DNA of 64,000 nt from Gamsiella multidivaricata. Lineage: Eukaryota; Mortierellomycota; Mortierellomycetes; Mortierellales; Mortierellaceae. A program made the translations under genes and the position numbers. Below are positions 33,036 to 45,997 of this stretch, piece after piece. Location of the stretch: NCBI RefSeq assembly GCF_025024155.1, contig NW_026251709.1, forward strand, positions 62,001 through 126,000, given 5' to 3'. The notes below the pieces were generated by a model, which worked only from the letters and a program-made list of their open reading frames with translations, made no database searches and was not told where the DNA came from. The first letter of the stretch is position 1. Every line of letters starts with the position of its first letter.

Positions 33036-35161
33036 CTAACTGTCCTCCAGCTGCTCTATTTGTTCCTCGAGCCGCTTCAGATGTATATTGGCCTCTGTTC
33101 CGCTGCCTGGGATCGAGCTCAACGTCAGATCGCCGTTGAATAGTCGCGCATACTGTATTGGCCATAACAAACCGAGAGCAGGAACAGTAACGTTTAGTAC
33201 AATGTGTGCTGCGATACAAGAACTCAAAAATGGTGATGGGGGGAGGGTTTTTTCGTGCTAAAAAAAAAAAAAAAAAAAAAAAATGCTTACCAGCTTTGAG
33301 GTAGCGAGCCCAAAACCAAACCCGCAGAGAGGCAGGTTCTCTCCCAATGCAGCATTCTGAGGCTTCTTCTCAATAGCCGTCATAATTGAAGGAAAGTCTA
33401 TCATGACGGTGTTAGATGCCGTCGTAAACATATAATTAAACGGCTTCGCAGCCTGTGCGGGTGGCATTCCTACGAGGAATAAAAAAGGATCGTTAAAATA
33501 AGTAATTGAGGGAGGGGGGAGGGGGTCTAGAAACAAACCAGCGTAAAAGTCTTATGGTCACCGTGCCTCCACCGTGGTCCTTGATTATGATGTTGAGATG
33601 GCCTTCTGCTGTTGACGACAACTTAACCTCGATTTCTATTCCACCGCGCCGAGAAAGAAAAAGAACAGAATGTCAGTGATGGATCATTCCTATGCATGAG
33701 ATACTCCGTCATTTCCTGATCCTCTTATACCTGGATATGACGATTTGTCCAGACCATGAAACTCGGCTGTTGCCCTCATCGAGTTCTTCAGCAGCTCAAA
33801 CAAAATATGGTGCAGGAGCGCTGGAACCACTGGGAATCGCACCTTCCTGCCACCGACCTCTTTCGCGTGCTCGATGTGTACATTGGGCGGGAACACTGTG
33901 TTATAATGCTGAAAGAACACAAACTGCGCAGACTGGGCAGCTTTCAGAATCATGGCTTCAATATCGCACTGGGGCTCAATGATGCCGATTCTCCTGGAGT
34001 GAGCAGTCGATGGCGTCGAAAGGTAGGCCGAAGACGTAGGTTCATCCAAATGGTAAAGCTGGTGCTGAAGAGCTAGATGGTGTCCGATCATGATGCGGAT
34101 CCCGAGTCGACCGCGATTGAACGAGTTGAGGAAGGTCTGGATCTCCTCTGATGGCCTGTTGCGATTGCTCTGATAGCGCTTGAACAGGCTGATACCATGG
34201 GCCATGTAGATCACATCTGCGTATCGGCATACAACGAAAAAGACCATGTTTTATTATTATTTTCTCAGCCCAATTCAGGTTGCTCGTTTCCAAAAAAGAA
34301 CGAACTATTCTGTTACCTTGCTTATGACGATTAGTGATAGCCTGTAAAAGATCCGCGTATTCGTTTTGAACCGCGATTTGTAGAGCCTCGTTTTCATCCA
34401 GATCTAGATCTTCACGATGGTAGGCGTTCGGCGACAGTGACCTATTATCGTGCGCATGCAGTGGGAAGAAAATGTGGAGTAAATTGAATTATTTTCAAGT
34501 CCGCTCGATTTGGATTCAAAGAGTGTACATATAAACTGGGGCGCAAAAATGCAAAAGCGATGGGTCCAGTCAGCACCTACAGCAAGCGGCTGTTGTCGGA
34601 ATATGTCTGTAGTTCCTCGAATGAAGCAGCATAGTTCTTGATCAGGTTCGCAAAAGGCTCCGTCCCCTTCAGTTCGGTCGGCAGGCCATTAAGCTCAACG
34701 ATTCGCTTTGAAAACCTGACGGGCAGCTCACGGTTCAAAAACGTCAGGTTCTTGACAAGGGCCTTGGTGCTTAGGGATCGACCAAGCTTGAGACATTGAG
34801 CAATTGACAGTGGAGTAACAGAGCGAGCAGCGGCGAGCTTTATCCGTTGCGAATCAATGATTGAGGTGGGTGATGATGCAGTAGGACTCTGAGATGCGGC
34901 TGAAAGGTCGTCGTGGTCGTTACCGTCTGTGAGCGGCTGCTGCGAAGGAGATGTCGCGTGGGCAGTCGAAAGCATGCGTGCTTGTGGAGCTGTCTGGGGT
35001 GTTATACGGACATGGCGGCAAGTTGCAGAAGAGAGTCTTGACACCTTGAGGGCAGTAGTGGACTTTTGTACGAGTTTTGATAAGGTGTCCCCGGCAAGCA
35101 TCTGCTGCCGTCGCCATGGCCCTTTGAATGAGCGGAGTAATGAGAGGGAAGTTGACGCCAT
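33036..35161 (-). CDS. Mitochondrial pyruvate / branched-chain dehydrogenase kinase
   Basis: Exons on the minus strand: 35161-34581, 34441-34317, 34216-33731, 33635-33567, 33469-33291 and 33152-33036, about 518 residues. The start at 35161 opens a basic, Ser-rich presequence (MASTSLSLLRSFKGPWRR). Family blocks: TPLSIAQCLKLGRS, RELPVRFSKRI, GIRIMIGHHLAL, the N box LLHHILFELLKNSMRAT, G1 box KDHGGGMP, G2 box GFGFGL and YARLFNGDLTL. These GHKL-fold kinases phosphorylate the E1 subunit of mitochondrial 2-oxoacid dehydrogenase complexes and switch them off. I cannot tell PDK from BCKDK; the short tail slightly favours neither Crabtree-type PDK. The G1 box is intact only if the fourth intron starts with GC at 33566. 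Confidence 0.9.
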
Positions 35162-35444
35162 TAAGTCGACTGGTTGCTTGATGCAATGGGGTGGATGAGG
35201 ACAAAGATGAATGAGTGCCAAAGTGGCCTAGTGTGTTTATGCGCGTTGTTTGTAGGGAGTGTGTGCTGCATTGGTTAGTCAAGCGCGTGAAATCGGCTCC
35301 GAGTGTTCATTCGCCCGCCCTTGCTCTTCCGCATCCCTCCACATCAATTGCTCCGTGCGCAACGTCCCTTTTTTTTTTTTTTATTCAGAGCGACCCTTGC
35401 AAAAGCTTTGATCAGGGCTTTTATCATTTTGATAAGCTGCCTCT

Positions 35445-36897
35445 CTATTTATTTCGAACACTCACTTCCAATAATTCGCCCTCCTCTTCTGCAGTGGTCC
35501 CTGAAGACAATGCGGATGCCAGAACCTGCGGATCCCATGAGCCGACAATAAATTCTATGACCTCGAATGTAAAAATCCCCTCAGAGCTGTCTAATTGCTG
35601 ACCTCCGTTCGCTTTCATTTTCTGTAATAATTCCTGAGCAGGCATGACAACCATGCGTTCATATTCCTGTACTCTTGACTGCATCTCCAATTCAACTGAG
35701 TTCCATTTTTCGCCTCCAAGGGTTCGATCCGCTGTACGGTCTGTTTGAAGATCACATGCTTGTTCGAGAGCATGTAGCTGCTGTTCAAGAACATTCATTT
35801 CCTTCTTAAAGCGCGCCTGAGCGTAGTCTACTGAGGACCAATTAGACACGCGCATCAAATGTCGAGCTCGCAAAATGCTGATCAATGCCAGGATAGACAA
35901 TATCCTTGGCTTCCTGGGCGATATTGACGATAATTTCGATGCAGTTTCTGGCGCTGAACCTGACTCTACACTCGCTGTGGCAGCAGATTCATGCAAGCAT
36001 TCTGCAAGGGTCCTCCAAATAGCATAGTTACTGCTCCGTGTCTTCTGATACTGCACTAACATCAAGGCCGCGTCTATGCATTCAAAAAAAAAAAAAAAAA
36101 AGGGAGCAACAGTTAGGATCGGTTTATATAGGCACGGTCGTAGTGATTGCCATAAAGCTAATGGTTTTACCATTGTATCGACCAACTGCCATATACACCC
36201 TTGCCTTAAGAAACAAAGTGCCAATATCCTGCAAGGTCTGTAGAATTATAATGTCAGCGCATGCCAATCGTTATCAGTTCCATGCACATGTAAAATGCTC
36301 CGACACCAACGTACCAGATCGTCAGCCAATGCTTCAGCTTCGACGAATTTCCCCAGCTTCACGGCACATCGAAGGGCCATCTCCTGCATCTCTTTCGAGT
36401 CCGTCACTTTGAGCACTCCAGTCTTGTCAGCACATGTCTTGGGTGATTGAACCTCCCTGCTTTCTGTCGCTGCGCCCAAATCGTTCCGTGCGATGATGTA
36501 ACAATATTCCTGTGCAATGTCGTATGCGTCCTGATACTTGTGTAGCATGTAGCAATGATCTGCCTGCATTTTGACCTTGGTGGCACCATTTTTGTCATGT
36601 AGCATGAGTTCACGCACGGATTTGCCTGTACGATGGAACCACTATCAAATTTCAAGTCATTGAATATTATTTAAGAACTTGGTCGATCTCTTTACTAACG
36701 AACAGTATTTTCCTCATAGCCCATTGTTCCTGAAATCCTACCCCATCCTCGTCAATTTGGGCGTAATAGGGCTCCTGATCGACAGGTGCCTTTGTCCTTT
36801 TCCCGTTACCTTTCGTCTTTAGCGCGCAAAATAAGCCATCCGAACCCTCGTCCTGGTCTGAGACGTTCCCAAAGCTGAATGGAAAGTCGTCTTCCAT
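35445..36897 (-). CDS. TPR-like protein, possible C8orf76 homologue
   Basis: Exons on the minus strand: 36897-36696, 36625-36315, 36237-36171 and 36073-35445, about 402 residues, all GT-AG and in phase. It has an acidic start, then GFQEQWAMRKILFV, a helical repeat segment (MLHKYQDAYDIAQEYC, MALRCAVKLGKFVEAEALADDL) and a later SNYAIWRTLAECL. This order resembles animal C8orf76 (a TPR-like protein of unknown role), but the similarity is weak and recalled, not computed. A heptad-like stretch (KKEMNVLEQQLHALEQA) may be a coiled coil. The gene ends 283 bases before the kinase gene on the same strand. The function is unknown. Confidence 0.75.
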
Positions 36898-37678
36898 GCT
36901 GTGAATCGCCGTGGTGGTGAAATGAGTAAGAGATTCAGCCCATGAGCAACTCCAAAGAAATAATAATGAACCCTTAAGTCGTTTGTATCCGCAAACGTCC
37001 TGAACTTAAATTGGGTAAGTCCCGCCATGGCCAACGAGGCAAATTATGGGAACAGCTTCTTCCCAAGAACTGCTATTCAAGACTGGTGGTAAATGAACAG
37101 GAAACCTGATTTACGACAATAGCAAAAAAAAAAAAAAAAAAAAAAAAACCAGGTCACTTGGGAAGAGAGGGGAGGCTCGCTTTTTAGTTATGACTGGGGT
37201 TTTTTTGGTCCGCACCCTTCATACCGCGGTAAGCTTGGTAAAAGTAAAAGGACACGATCTTGCTAAATCTGAACAATCCTCATACCAAACACGAGAAATC
37301 TAGCAAACCGCTTAGTCATTCAGAGTCGAGCGGCGGGCAACCTTAGAAAAAACCTCGTCAAAATATCAAGAGACTAGGACTCAGACGCATTTCTAAGGTA
37401 ACAGTGTCTTCTAACCTGCATTGACATGGCGAGACAGGAATGGCGGAAATAGATAGATAAAATGACTCTACATCTCTAAACTCTTTCTCCTGTCGGGCAA
37501 ACTCAAGCATGGGATCTGGGCTTTTTTTTTACTTCGTGCGTGTGTACATAACCGGTCATACCGCTAATCAAGCCAAGGCAAAAGGGGGGAAAGTAGCCCG
37601 CTCGGAGGTCTACGGTCTAATTCGCATTCACCATGCGATTGTAATAGAAATGGATAGAAAAGCTCAATATGCACCCGA

Positions 37679-37722
<44 letters not shown>

Positions 37723-38410
37723 ATGGCGTAGGACCAACTTTTTCATTTCGAGTTTTTTCGAAGATCTGCGGCGAGTTAGCTTCCAAGAAAAATAATAATA
37801 ATAAAGAATCAGGCCACTCAGAGATCCGCGCTCTAGTTCACATTTACCATCCCGTTGTAACAGAAATGTATAGAAAAACTCAATGTGCATCCGAGAAAGA
37901 CTACCTCTCTCTCTCTCTTCAGTTCTCCCTCTCTCCAATGGCGTGAGATCGGCTTTTTTTTTTCTAGTTATCGAAGATCTGTGGTATGTAAGCTGTAAAA
38001 CCGGATTTTGCAAAAAAAAAAAATCAGGCCACTTATACACTTATGCTGCTGTGATACCTATTTACCATGGGAAGTTTATCACATATTCCAATCCGCGTCC
38101 ATAGTGTGGTGATTGCTGGAGTTTGGATAGGAAGGATTAACGCATATTTGGCATATTGTTCTCCAAGGGCGCAAGGCCTAGTACACCCTTAAGCGGTTTT
38201 AAGCTGGCGGCAAGCAATCTCTGGAAACCGGATTTCGCACAAAAAATCAGGCCACTTCTTTTATAGAAGGCGACCCTGCAATCAGATCTCTCGCTCCTCA
38301 TGCGCCTCTTCATACTTGGCTCCTCTCTCATCAACGTTCTTCCTTTTTCTTTCGCTTCGCCATAACTCTCATTCCATCACCTGCATTCCAATTCCTAGAG
38401 TCACAGTCAT
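36898..38410. other. Intergenic with diverged tandem repeats
   Basis: No gene is supported. It contains an A run at 37125-37148, a (TC)n tract at 37684-37719 and the repeat family described at 37617-38034. The last 100 bases are the C/T-rich leader of the sterol reductase gene. Confidence 0.6.
37617..38034. repeat. Diverged direct repeat of about 215 bp
   Basis: Unit 1 (about 37617-37820) and unit 2 (about 37837-38034) share, in the same order, CA(T/C)TCACCAT-like, GTAA(T/C)AGAAATG(G/T)ATAGAAAA, a CT-rich microsatellite, AATGGCGT, TCGAAGATCTG and the end ATCAGGCCACT (37808-37818, 38023-38033). A partial third copy ends with ACCGGATTTCGCA and ATCAGGCCACT at 38246-38256. Confidence 0.75.
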
Positions 38411-40145
38411 ATGGCAACAAAAAAGACAACCCCGTCCAAGGGTCGGAGGCGCACACCTCCCAACCCAAATCCTGAGTACGAGTTCCTTGGCCCTCCAGGT
38501 GCGGTTGCTATGCTCATAGCGCTTCCTCTGGTCACCTACGGACTCTACTTCAACTGTCGCCCAGGATTCGGATGCATTCCAGCTTACTGGAACTCCAAGG
38601 ACGGATACTGGCCCTCGGTCGGTACCGATCCTTCTACCTACCCTACTGATCTGTGGAACTTTTTCGTCTCCACATGGGACACAGACGCCTTCTACACCTA
38701 CTCGGCCTTCATGCTGTTTCTATTCATTTGTTACTTTGTTATTCCCGGACAAGTTGTCGAGGGTACAGTGGTCGGGGGAGTGGGAGGATCGCCCTTGACC
38801 AAGGACCGATCTAATTATAAGTTGAAGTACAAGGTCAATGCCCTCAGGACTTTGCTTTTGATCGCGGTTCTGATTATTGCCACTTTGTTCATCAAGGGCG
38901 TCGAGCCATTCCTGTTCTTGCATGATCACTTCCTGGGGCTGATTACTGCCTCGTTGGTCTGGACGTTCGGCGTTTCGATTTTTGTCTATGTCTGGTCGTT
39001 CATTCCTGACAGCAACGGTCAGGAGAAGATCCTTGCCTGCGGTGGTAACACCGGCAATAAGATTTATGATGTATGCTGTGCTCTGTGCTTCCAATTGATC
39101 CGATCGCGTGCATTTGTCCTCTATTGACTACGACACTAACGCGCTTCAAATTCTGGATTCATTTCCTTGATATTTCATGGTAACCAACTAGTTCGTGCTT
39201 GGACGTGAGCTCAACCCTCGCTTCAGCCCCTCGCCTGACTCGACATTCGACATCAAGTACTTTATCGAGCTCCGTCCTGGTCTCATCGGCTGGATTCTGC
39301 TCAACTTTGGCATGGCCTGCAAGCAATACCACGACCTCGGACGCATCACCAACTCCATGATTTTTGTCCAAACCTTCGAGACCTTTTACGTCGTGGACTC
39401 ACTCTGGAACGAATCTGCTGTGTTGACGACCATGGATATCACCACAGACGGATTCGGATTCATGTTGGCGAATGGACTGCTGACCTGGTTGCCCATGAAT
39501 TACTCGTTGCAGGCGCGATACTTGGCTGCTTTCCCTGTTGACATGAGTTTGACTCATTCCTTGATTGTCGTTGCAGTGCAGTGCATCGGCTATTATATCT
39601 TCAGGGGCGCCAATGGTCAGAAGGATAACTTCAGACGCTACGGTGCCTCCGCGCCTCAGAACAAGGGTAGGTTTCAGCTTGGTGCGTCTGTATGGGATGC
39701 GCGAGTGTTCAAGGATCGAAATACTAACCTGGCAACTATGGATATCTCATAGGCCTGAAGTACATGGAGACAGCAACTGGGTCCAAGCTGCTGATCAGTG
39801 GATGGTGGGGTACTGCCCGCCATATTAACTACTTTGGCGACTGGCTGATGGCCCTTGCCTGGTCATTGCCCTGTGGTAAGCCCCATTCGCTCCCCTTTGC
39901 GCGATTGATGGAAAGCTCGTCCGAGATTGAATAAGGTTCTAACTCTTGCTCGTAATATCTCCTTCTTGTTGCTCGCGCTTGTAGGTCTTTTAAGCCCAAT
40001 CCCTTACTTTTACCCAATCTACTTTGCCGTGCTGTTGTTCCACCGCGAGCGGAGGGACGAGGAAAAGTGCCGCAAGAAGTATGGCAAGGACTGGGAGAAG
40101 TACTGCGAGAAAGTCAAGTGGCGAATCATTCCCTACGTTTACTAG
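38411..40145 (+). CDS. ERG24: Sterol C-14 reductase
   Basis: Exons 38411-39070, 39192-39666, 39753-39875 and 39985-40145, about 472 residues. It is a polytopic ER membrane protein that reduces the C14-C15 double bond of sterol intermediates with NADPH in ergosterol-type synthesis. Family signatures: GRELNPR after the second exon start, [18 protein letters not shown], and the end ALAWSLPCG / [19 protein letters not shown] / [13 protein letters not shown], which matches the lamin B receptor/TM7SF2/ERG24 branch better than ERG4 (GWWGxxRHxNY rather than the ERG4 pattern). There is no nuclear Tudor extension, so it is a dedicated enzyme. Confidence 0.94.
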
Positions 40146-42658
40146 ATGTGCAGCACGTATTTTCTTTGCCTGATTTTTGTCTGCTTTCTATCCTTGATGA
40201 TTAATAAACGCGGAAATAACTTCAATAAATGGAGGAAAGGTTGCTCTAAGCAAACGCGCGAGACCATTTGCTTTACTGTCCTTGAGATTGAGTGTTCAAG
40301 ATGTAGGTTGTGCTTGTAGGAGACAGATAATTCTGTGGGCATGCTTCGCTTTTCAGACTGCGCTGCAATTGAGAACAGGTCCAGAACGTGCCTTTCTTGG
40401 TTTTCTTCCAGTAATATGTACAGCCTAAAGGTTAACCCAGCGAAATGGCAAAATCCACAAACGTGTCTTTTTTGCTTTCTATCTGCAGAATGATGCAGGC
40501 GGGTCATTGTACCACAGTGTGACAAGGGTGAACATGGTTTCGCCTACTAAAGTTTAGGTCGCGTTTGCATAGGCCATGATATACAATGGATAGGTACCAA
40601 AAAAAAAAAGGCACTCAATTCAGCGATGCCTACAAACATAGCATCAAGGAGAAACTGGACGCACGTTGACCAAAGTCGCGCAATGTATGGCGAGACGATC
40701 TCATAGACTGTCTGTCACGCAGCCTGGACATGTACACGCTACTTGGACGTGTATGTCCTATTCAAGAAATGAAAAGATAGGGGCTTCTAAGACAGGCACA
40801 TCACTGTGGAAGGGAGAAAGGGGTTCAGTAGCGAAAGAGTCTTACCAGGATTTCTCGTAGTTGCCCCTGACACTAGCCATCCGCTTGTGCAACAGATCGA
40901 GCTTAGTTGCTGTTCCTGTGCCCTGGACGCGGCAATTGTCTGTGTGAGGAGAAAAAAGAAGGGGGAACAGGACACAGAGGAAGGACGTAACCATGAACAC
41001 AGCTTTTACGCGGATTGCGAGACACAACTGTGTCTTTCATGATGTCCACAGTTCTTGCAAGCGAGAAAGAGGACACACGCGGTAGGTCTCCACATTCCAT
41101 AGACACAAAGATAGACACGAGGGAAGAAAATCGTTCCAAGGTTCTATGCAGTAAAGGATGAACAGGACAAGACGAGAGTGTCGAGAACAAGGAGCAAAAT
41201 GGGAGGTGACAAACAGGACTTGCCCCTGGCCTAAAGTATAACGGGGACTGGGGATGCAGGAGACTGAGGACTTACCGAGGAAAAAAGAAAATGAGATGCA
41301 CGCGGTACTGTGGCATCCATAGCAGCAGGTGTGATAGTAGAAACTAAGTCTTCCCTTCCGCACACACACACACACACGCTTATTGCCCTTGTCCACGACT
41401 TGTTTTTCATGGTGACAGACCGGGCTGAGGATGGACAGAGAACAAGGATAAGGACCGACACCAACGTGTGTACAGTATCTGGTAGGTGTCCGATAGTGCC
41501 GTCTGTAGTCTATCCTGGTTGCTATATTACTCGTTCTATCATCTCATTCGATTGTCCTGCTCTATCTTTGTTCGCTGTTTATGTACAAGGCTTTGACAGG
41601 ATAACTACGACGATGATGACGAGGAACAACGGACCCTTTGTAAACATTTAGCTCTTCCTCTCCACCTCCGGAAAAAAAAAGTATATGAGGGGTACCGTCC
41701 GCCACTAATCTCCACCTCACTTTGTCCACCGTCACCTTGCTATTGTCCTCCTCCTCCTTGTTCTCGCTCTCACTCTCACTCTCACTCTCTTCTTCTCTTT
41801 CCTCATTCCTCTTCCTCATTCCCCTTCTTCATTCCCCTTCCTCATTCCGCATTCCCCATCGCACTCTCGCTTGGACAACCTTCCGCTGGTAGTTTGTAAG
41901 TTCAAGAGGACATAAAAAAAATGTGACTAGCTCTCATGCAGGACGACACTTCGCCCTGCAACCTCATTATTTATCCTCAGAAGGACGCGCTATTGCCTTT
42001 TAGTGCTTTCCTTATCTCTCTATCTTATTGACATATGCATGCCTTTGATGGGCACCCTTTATCATCGATTAAGCATGTCGCCAGCATGCCCTTACTTTTA
42101 TTTTATTTTATTTTTTTTGGAAGAAACGATCAGTCGAAGCAGACATATTGTGGAAGAAGGAGAATAGCAATGCTGAAGGTTTAAGAAGAAGAATGGCGGA
42201 CATGTTGCGCCATCGTGTGTAAGCCTTCCAGTATTTTCCCCGTTGCAACAGCCCTGCGCTTCACCCTTTTCACTCCCTCAGCGCACGTTCGACAGACCCA
42301 ATTCTTCTTGTCTCAATCGTGGTCAGGAAAATACGATTTTGTGGGCTAGGGATGTCGATCTAAAGGACCGTGTCAGCGCAATGCATTGCAGCGTCGACCA
42401 CGCAATTGACTGGATAGTACCATGTGCTTTATCCTTGGTCACTGTTGTTGCATTCGAAACCTTCTCACCGCCCATGCAGATGTGCCTCGATCATGCAAAA
42501 GGGATTCTCTTTCTTCTCACCCACTTTCTACTCGCCCTGCTTTACTTATTAAACTCATTCTCTGTTCGTCCTTCTCTACTCAACATTAGACTTAAGAAAT
42601 AATACCTTTCAGTAACCTCTCTTTCGCACATAACACATTCAAGTAAAGGTATCCACCA
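40146..42658. other. Long intergenic region
   Basis: No protein or RNA gene is supported in 2.5 kb. It holds a CA repeat at 41361-41377, CACTCT/TCATTCC-type low complexity at about 41765-41860, and a T-rich tract at 42090-42117. Several frames of 60-120 codons have no recognisable content. The last part is the leader of the antiporter gene. Confidence 0.5.
40203..40208 (+). terminator. Polyadenylation signal of ERG24
   Basis: AATAAA 58 bases after the stop codon. Confidence 0.5.
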
Positions 42659-45600
42659 ATGGGTGCAGCGCCAGGTAAGTCCTAGGAATGCTTGTACTGA
42701 TAATCATGGACACCTCAAGATCCCTGCAGACTCCTAACCAATGCCTCGCACCCTCATCCCCACTCGCAGGAAGCGTCCTGACGGGACTCAACCCGACTGA
42801 AGTCAGTCCGTCCGATCCATTCGTGCTATTTGTCATCCAGGTAAGAACAGCCCTTCATTGAGTTTGCGTTCATATTCCCTTGATACATATGGATATGACT
42901 GAGACGAAGTTTCAGAGTGGTCACACCAAATAACACTGTACCACGAAATCATTGTCAATAGGCTGTAATCATCATCGGGCTATGCTACATCCTGCACTTT
43001 GGCCTGCATAAGATGAAGCAGCCCCGCGTCGTCTCCGAAGTCATTGCGGGTATTATCCTCGGTCCCTCGGCCATGGGCCGCATACCCGGCTTCGCCAGTA
43101 CCATCTTCAACCCTGACAGTTTGCCCTACCTGAACCTGGTCTCAACCATCGGTTTGGTCTTGTTCTTGTTCTTGGTTGGTCTGGAGTTGGATCCCGCCCT
43201 GGTTCTGAAACGCGCTCGTTTCGCTCTCGGCATATCATTTGCAGGCATGGCCTTGCCTCTCGGAGTCGGTGCCGCCGTCAGTTATGTTCTTTACGAGGAG
43301 CTCGGTCCTGATACCGCGGTTGGGTTCGGCCAATTTCTGCTTTTCTGTGGTGTCGCTATGGCCATCACTGCGTTCCCGGTCCTGGCTCGCATCCTAGCGG
43401 AGCAGAAGTTGCTGACGACGAAAGTCGGCTTCCTCACTATCTGTGCTGGCGCAGTCGGCGATATTGTGGCCTGGATCCTGCTGGCTCTCGTCGTTTCCAT
43501 TATCAACAGTGCTAGCAGAATCACTCCCCTGTACGTTGTCCTGCTATCAATTGCATGGATATTGGTTCTGATATTCGCGGTTCGTCCCTTTTTTACGCTC
43601 ATGATCAGGGTTACAAAGTCGCAGGACGAGCCTAGTCAGACCATGATGGCCTGCACCCTCGCAATCGTACTGATCAGCGCCTTTATCACGGATATTATTG
43701 GTGTGCATTCTATCTTCGGCGCCTTTCTTGTTGGCCTGATCATCCCCAATGATACGGGCTTCGCTCACGGAGTTACCAAAAGAATCGAGGATCTTGTCAG
43801 CGTCATCTTCCTCCCAATCTATTTTGCTCTCTCAGGACTCAAGACTCAGGTCGGGCTGCTGGACAATGGACGAATTTGGGGCCTGGTGATCCTGACGACC
43901 GCCGTCGCGTGCTTTGGAAAAATCATAGGATGCTCGGTTGCTGCACGCGTTCAAGGCATGGAGTGGAGAGAATCTTTCGCTATCGGCGTCCTCATGAACT
44001 GCAAGGGTCTGATTGAGCTAATTGTGCTCAACATTGGCTACGACGCTGGCGTTATCAACGATAAGGTCTTTGTGATCATGATCGCCATGTGTTTAATTAC
44101 GACCTGCATGACAACCCCAGCCGTGTCTTGGATTTATCCCATTCATTACCAACGGGCTGCCGCCTTGCGCGCCGCTGCAAAGGAACGTAAGAAACATGGC
44201 GACTTTGGCCCCGAGCGAGTCGCGTCCCCCACTGGAGCCAATGGAACGAACCAGGGATTCATGCTCTGTCTCGACAAGATCCATAACCTGCCTGCCATGA
44301 TGACATTCCTGGAGATGCTGCACCATGCTGTCCCCAAGTCCTCAAGCGTCAACGGTAGCGACTCGTCGCTCACAGTTCCTGGATCATGTACTCCGCTGAC
44401 TCAACCTGCGACGAACGAGACTATCTCTGGTCCTAAACTTTTGGCCTTACGACTTTTGCATCTGACCGACCGAAGCTCGTCCGTACTGCTCGCTGCGACG
44501 GAGCGCGCCGAGGTTTTGCGCCGTGACGCATTGATGACTGTGTTCCAAGCGTTCGCCAAGCTGAACGGGATCTTTGTCCGTCCACGCGTGACCCTTTCCA
44601 CGGATCCCGATGACTTTGCTAACAGCATCTATGATGAGGCGCTTGAGAGCGGCAGCAATGTCATTATCGTACCCTGGAATTCGAGTTCACTTCCTGATCC
44701 TCCTATGAGCAACTCGGAAGAGGGCGAGAAACCTGTCTTGTCGCGCCCTCTAGTCACATCCAACACGCAGATGGTTAGCCGCCTATTGAGCACCACAGCG
44801 AACACTGGCCTGGTCACCGCTGTCTTTGTGGACAGGGAGTTTGGGGGAGCAGGACACTTTCCCAACATCATGATTCCACTCTATGGTTCCCATGACGACG
44901 AGGAGGCTCTGAAGATTGCTTCAGCTATGAGCCATAACCGATTGTGCAACATTCTCATCGTTCGCATTGAGGTAGCCAAAGGGTCCCTTACGAAGGAAGA
45001 AGAGAGTCGTGGTGTCATGGTGGATATTGATGCGCAATCTATTGACACGGACATGGATGAAGCGGTCAAGTTACCGGAGGACAACCAGGCCCTGGTCCGG
45101 TCCTATTTTCCACATAGGGCCTTTGCTATTGGAGACAAGCGCGCGGATGCTAAGCGCACCTCAATTGATGGAGCAGTGGAGGCTGGTACTGGCGTTTTTA
45201 TTCACGTTGTTTCGACTGTGCGTGATGCTATTGGGCTCTCGAAGGCATTGTTGGGATCGCGCGACCTCCTGGTGATGGGACGTGGACTGACGACCAAGCG
45301 AGCGAAGCACAGCTCTGCCAATTCTATGTATACTCCGGATCCTACGCCCCAACCCGTTACTGTCCACGGCGTGTCTACCAGCATCCAGGCAAGCTCGACC
45401 AAGCCAACACTGCATCTTGACAATTTGCCAACCGGATTTATGGTGTCGAAATCGAACGTCAATACACCTACCCAAGTCAACGATAATCCGTTCAATAGCC
45501 AAGAGCCTGGATTGAAGCCTCGCCAGCTTCGTCCCCAGCAGTCCTCTCGGGACCTGCACTATTCGTTCATGACAGTGTCGAACATCCTTGGCGTGGTTGC

Positions 45601-45865
45601 TCAGAACTACTTGACCTCCGGCATTGCCCCCTGTTTGTTGGTCGTTCAGTCTGGATCCAGGCACTCGAATGAGGCTGAGCATTCGAGAGCGCACACGTCG
45701 GGTGTAGCGGGGTCACTTCGTGTTCCGGTACAGAACTTTGCCAATGGTCGGCCCTCGATCAATGGCGGAAGTCGGTCCGTGAGCTTTGAGGACAACAATG
45801 CACCGGCGTATGTTACAGCGGAGCAACTTCGAGGCGTTCATGGTATGGACGAGAAGCGAGGATGA
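42659..45865 (+). CDS. KHA1: Kef/KHA1-type K+/H+ antiporter
   Basis: Exons 42659-42674 (only 16 bases), 42770-42840 and 42962-45865, about 996 residues. The first 420 residues form a cation/proton antiporter domain with about 12 transmembrane helices. Visible helices and signatures include VVSEVIAGIILGPSAMGR, VLFLFLVGLELDP, GDIVAWILLALVV and HSIFGAFLVGLIIPND. The remainder is a soluble cytoplasmic region with a fold resembling universal stress protein repeats in this family (VIIVPWNSS, VTAVFVDREFGG). Yeast Kha1 acts in Golgi-type membranes in K+ and pH balance. The very short first exon encodes MGAAP; a downstream ATG at 43013 would remove the first helix, so the spliced start is preferred. 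Confidence 0.93.
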
Positions 45866-45991
45866 TGGTGGAGAGGATGCAGTATTCGAGGACAAAGAGG
45901 ACTCATTTACACAAACAGCCATCTGTACATAAATTGTATATTTCTTTCTTTTCTTCCTACTTGTCGTTTTTTTGTAAAAGCATAGTTATTC

Positions 45992-45997
45992 AATAAA
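45992..45997 (+). terminator. Polyadenylation signal of the antiporter gene
   Basis: AATAAA 127 bases after the stop codon. Confidence 0.45.

Noticed and set aside
27180..41380. CRISPR-like arrays
   Set aside because: Tandem repeats here are microsatellites or minisatellites without regular spacers, as expected in a fungus.
42243..42602. Open frame of 119 codons before the antiporter gene
   Set aside because: Lies in its leader region, has no recognisable content and no splice link to the gene.
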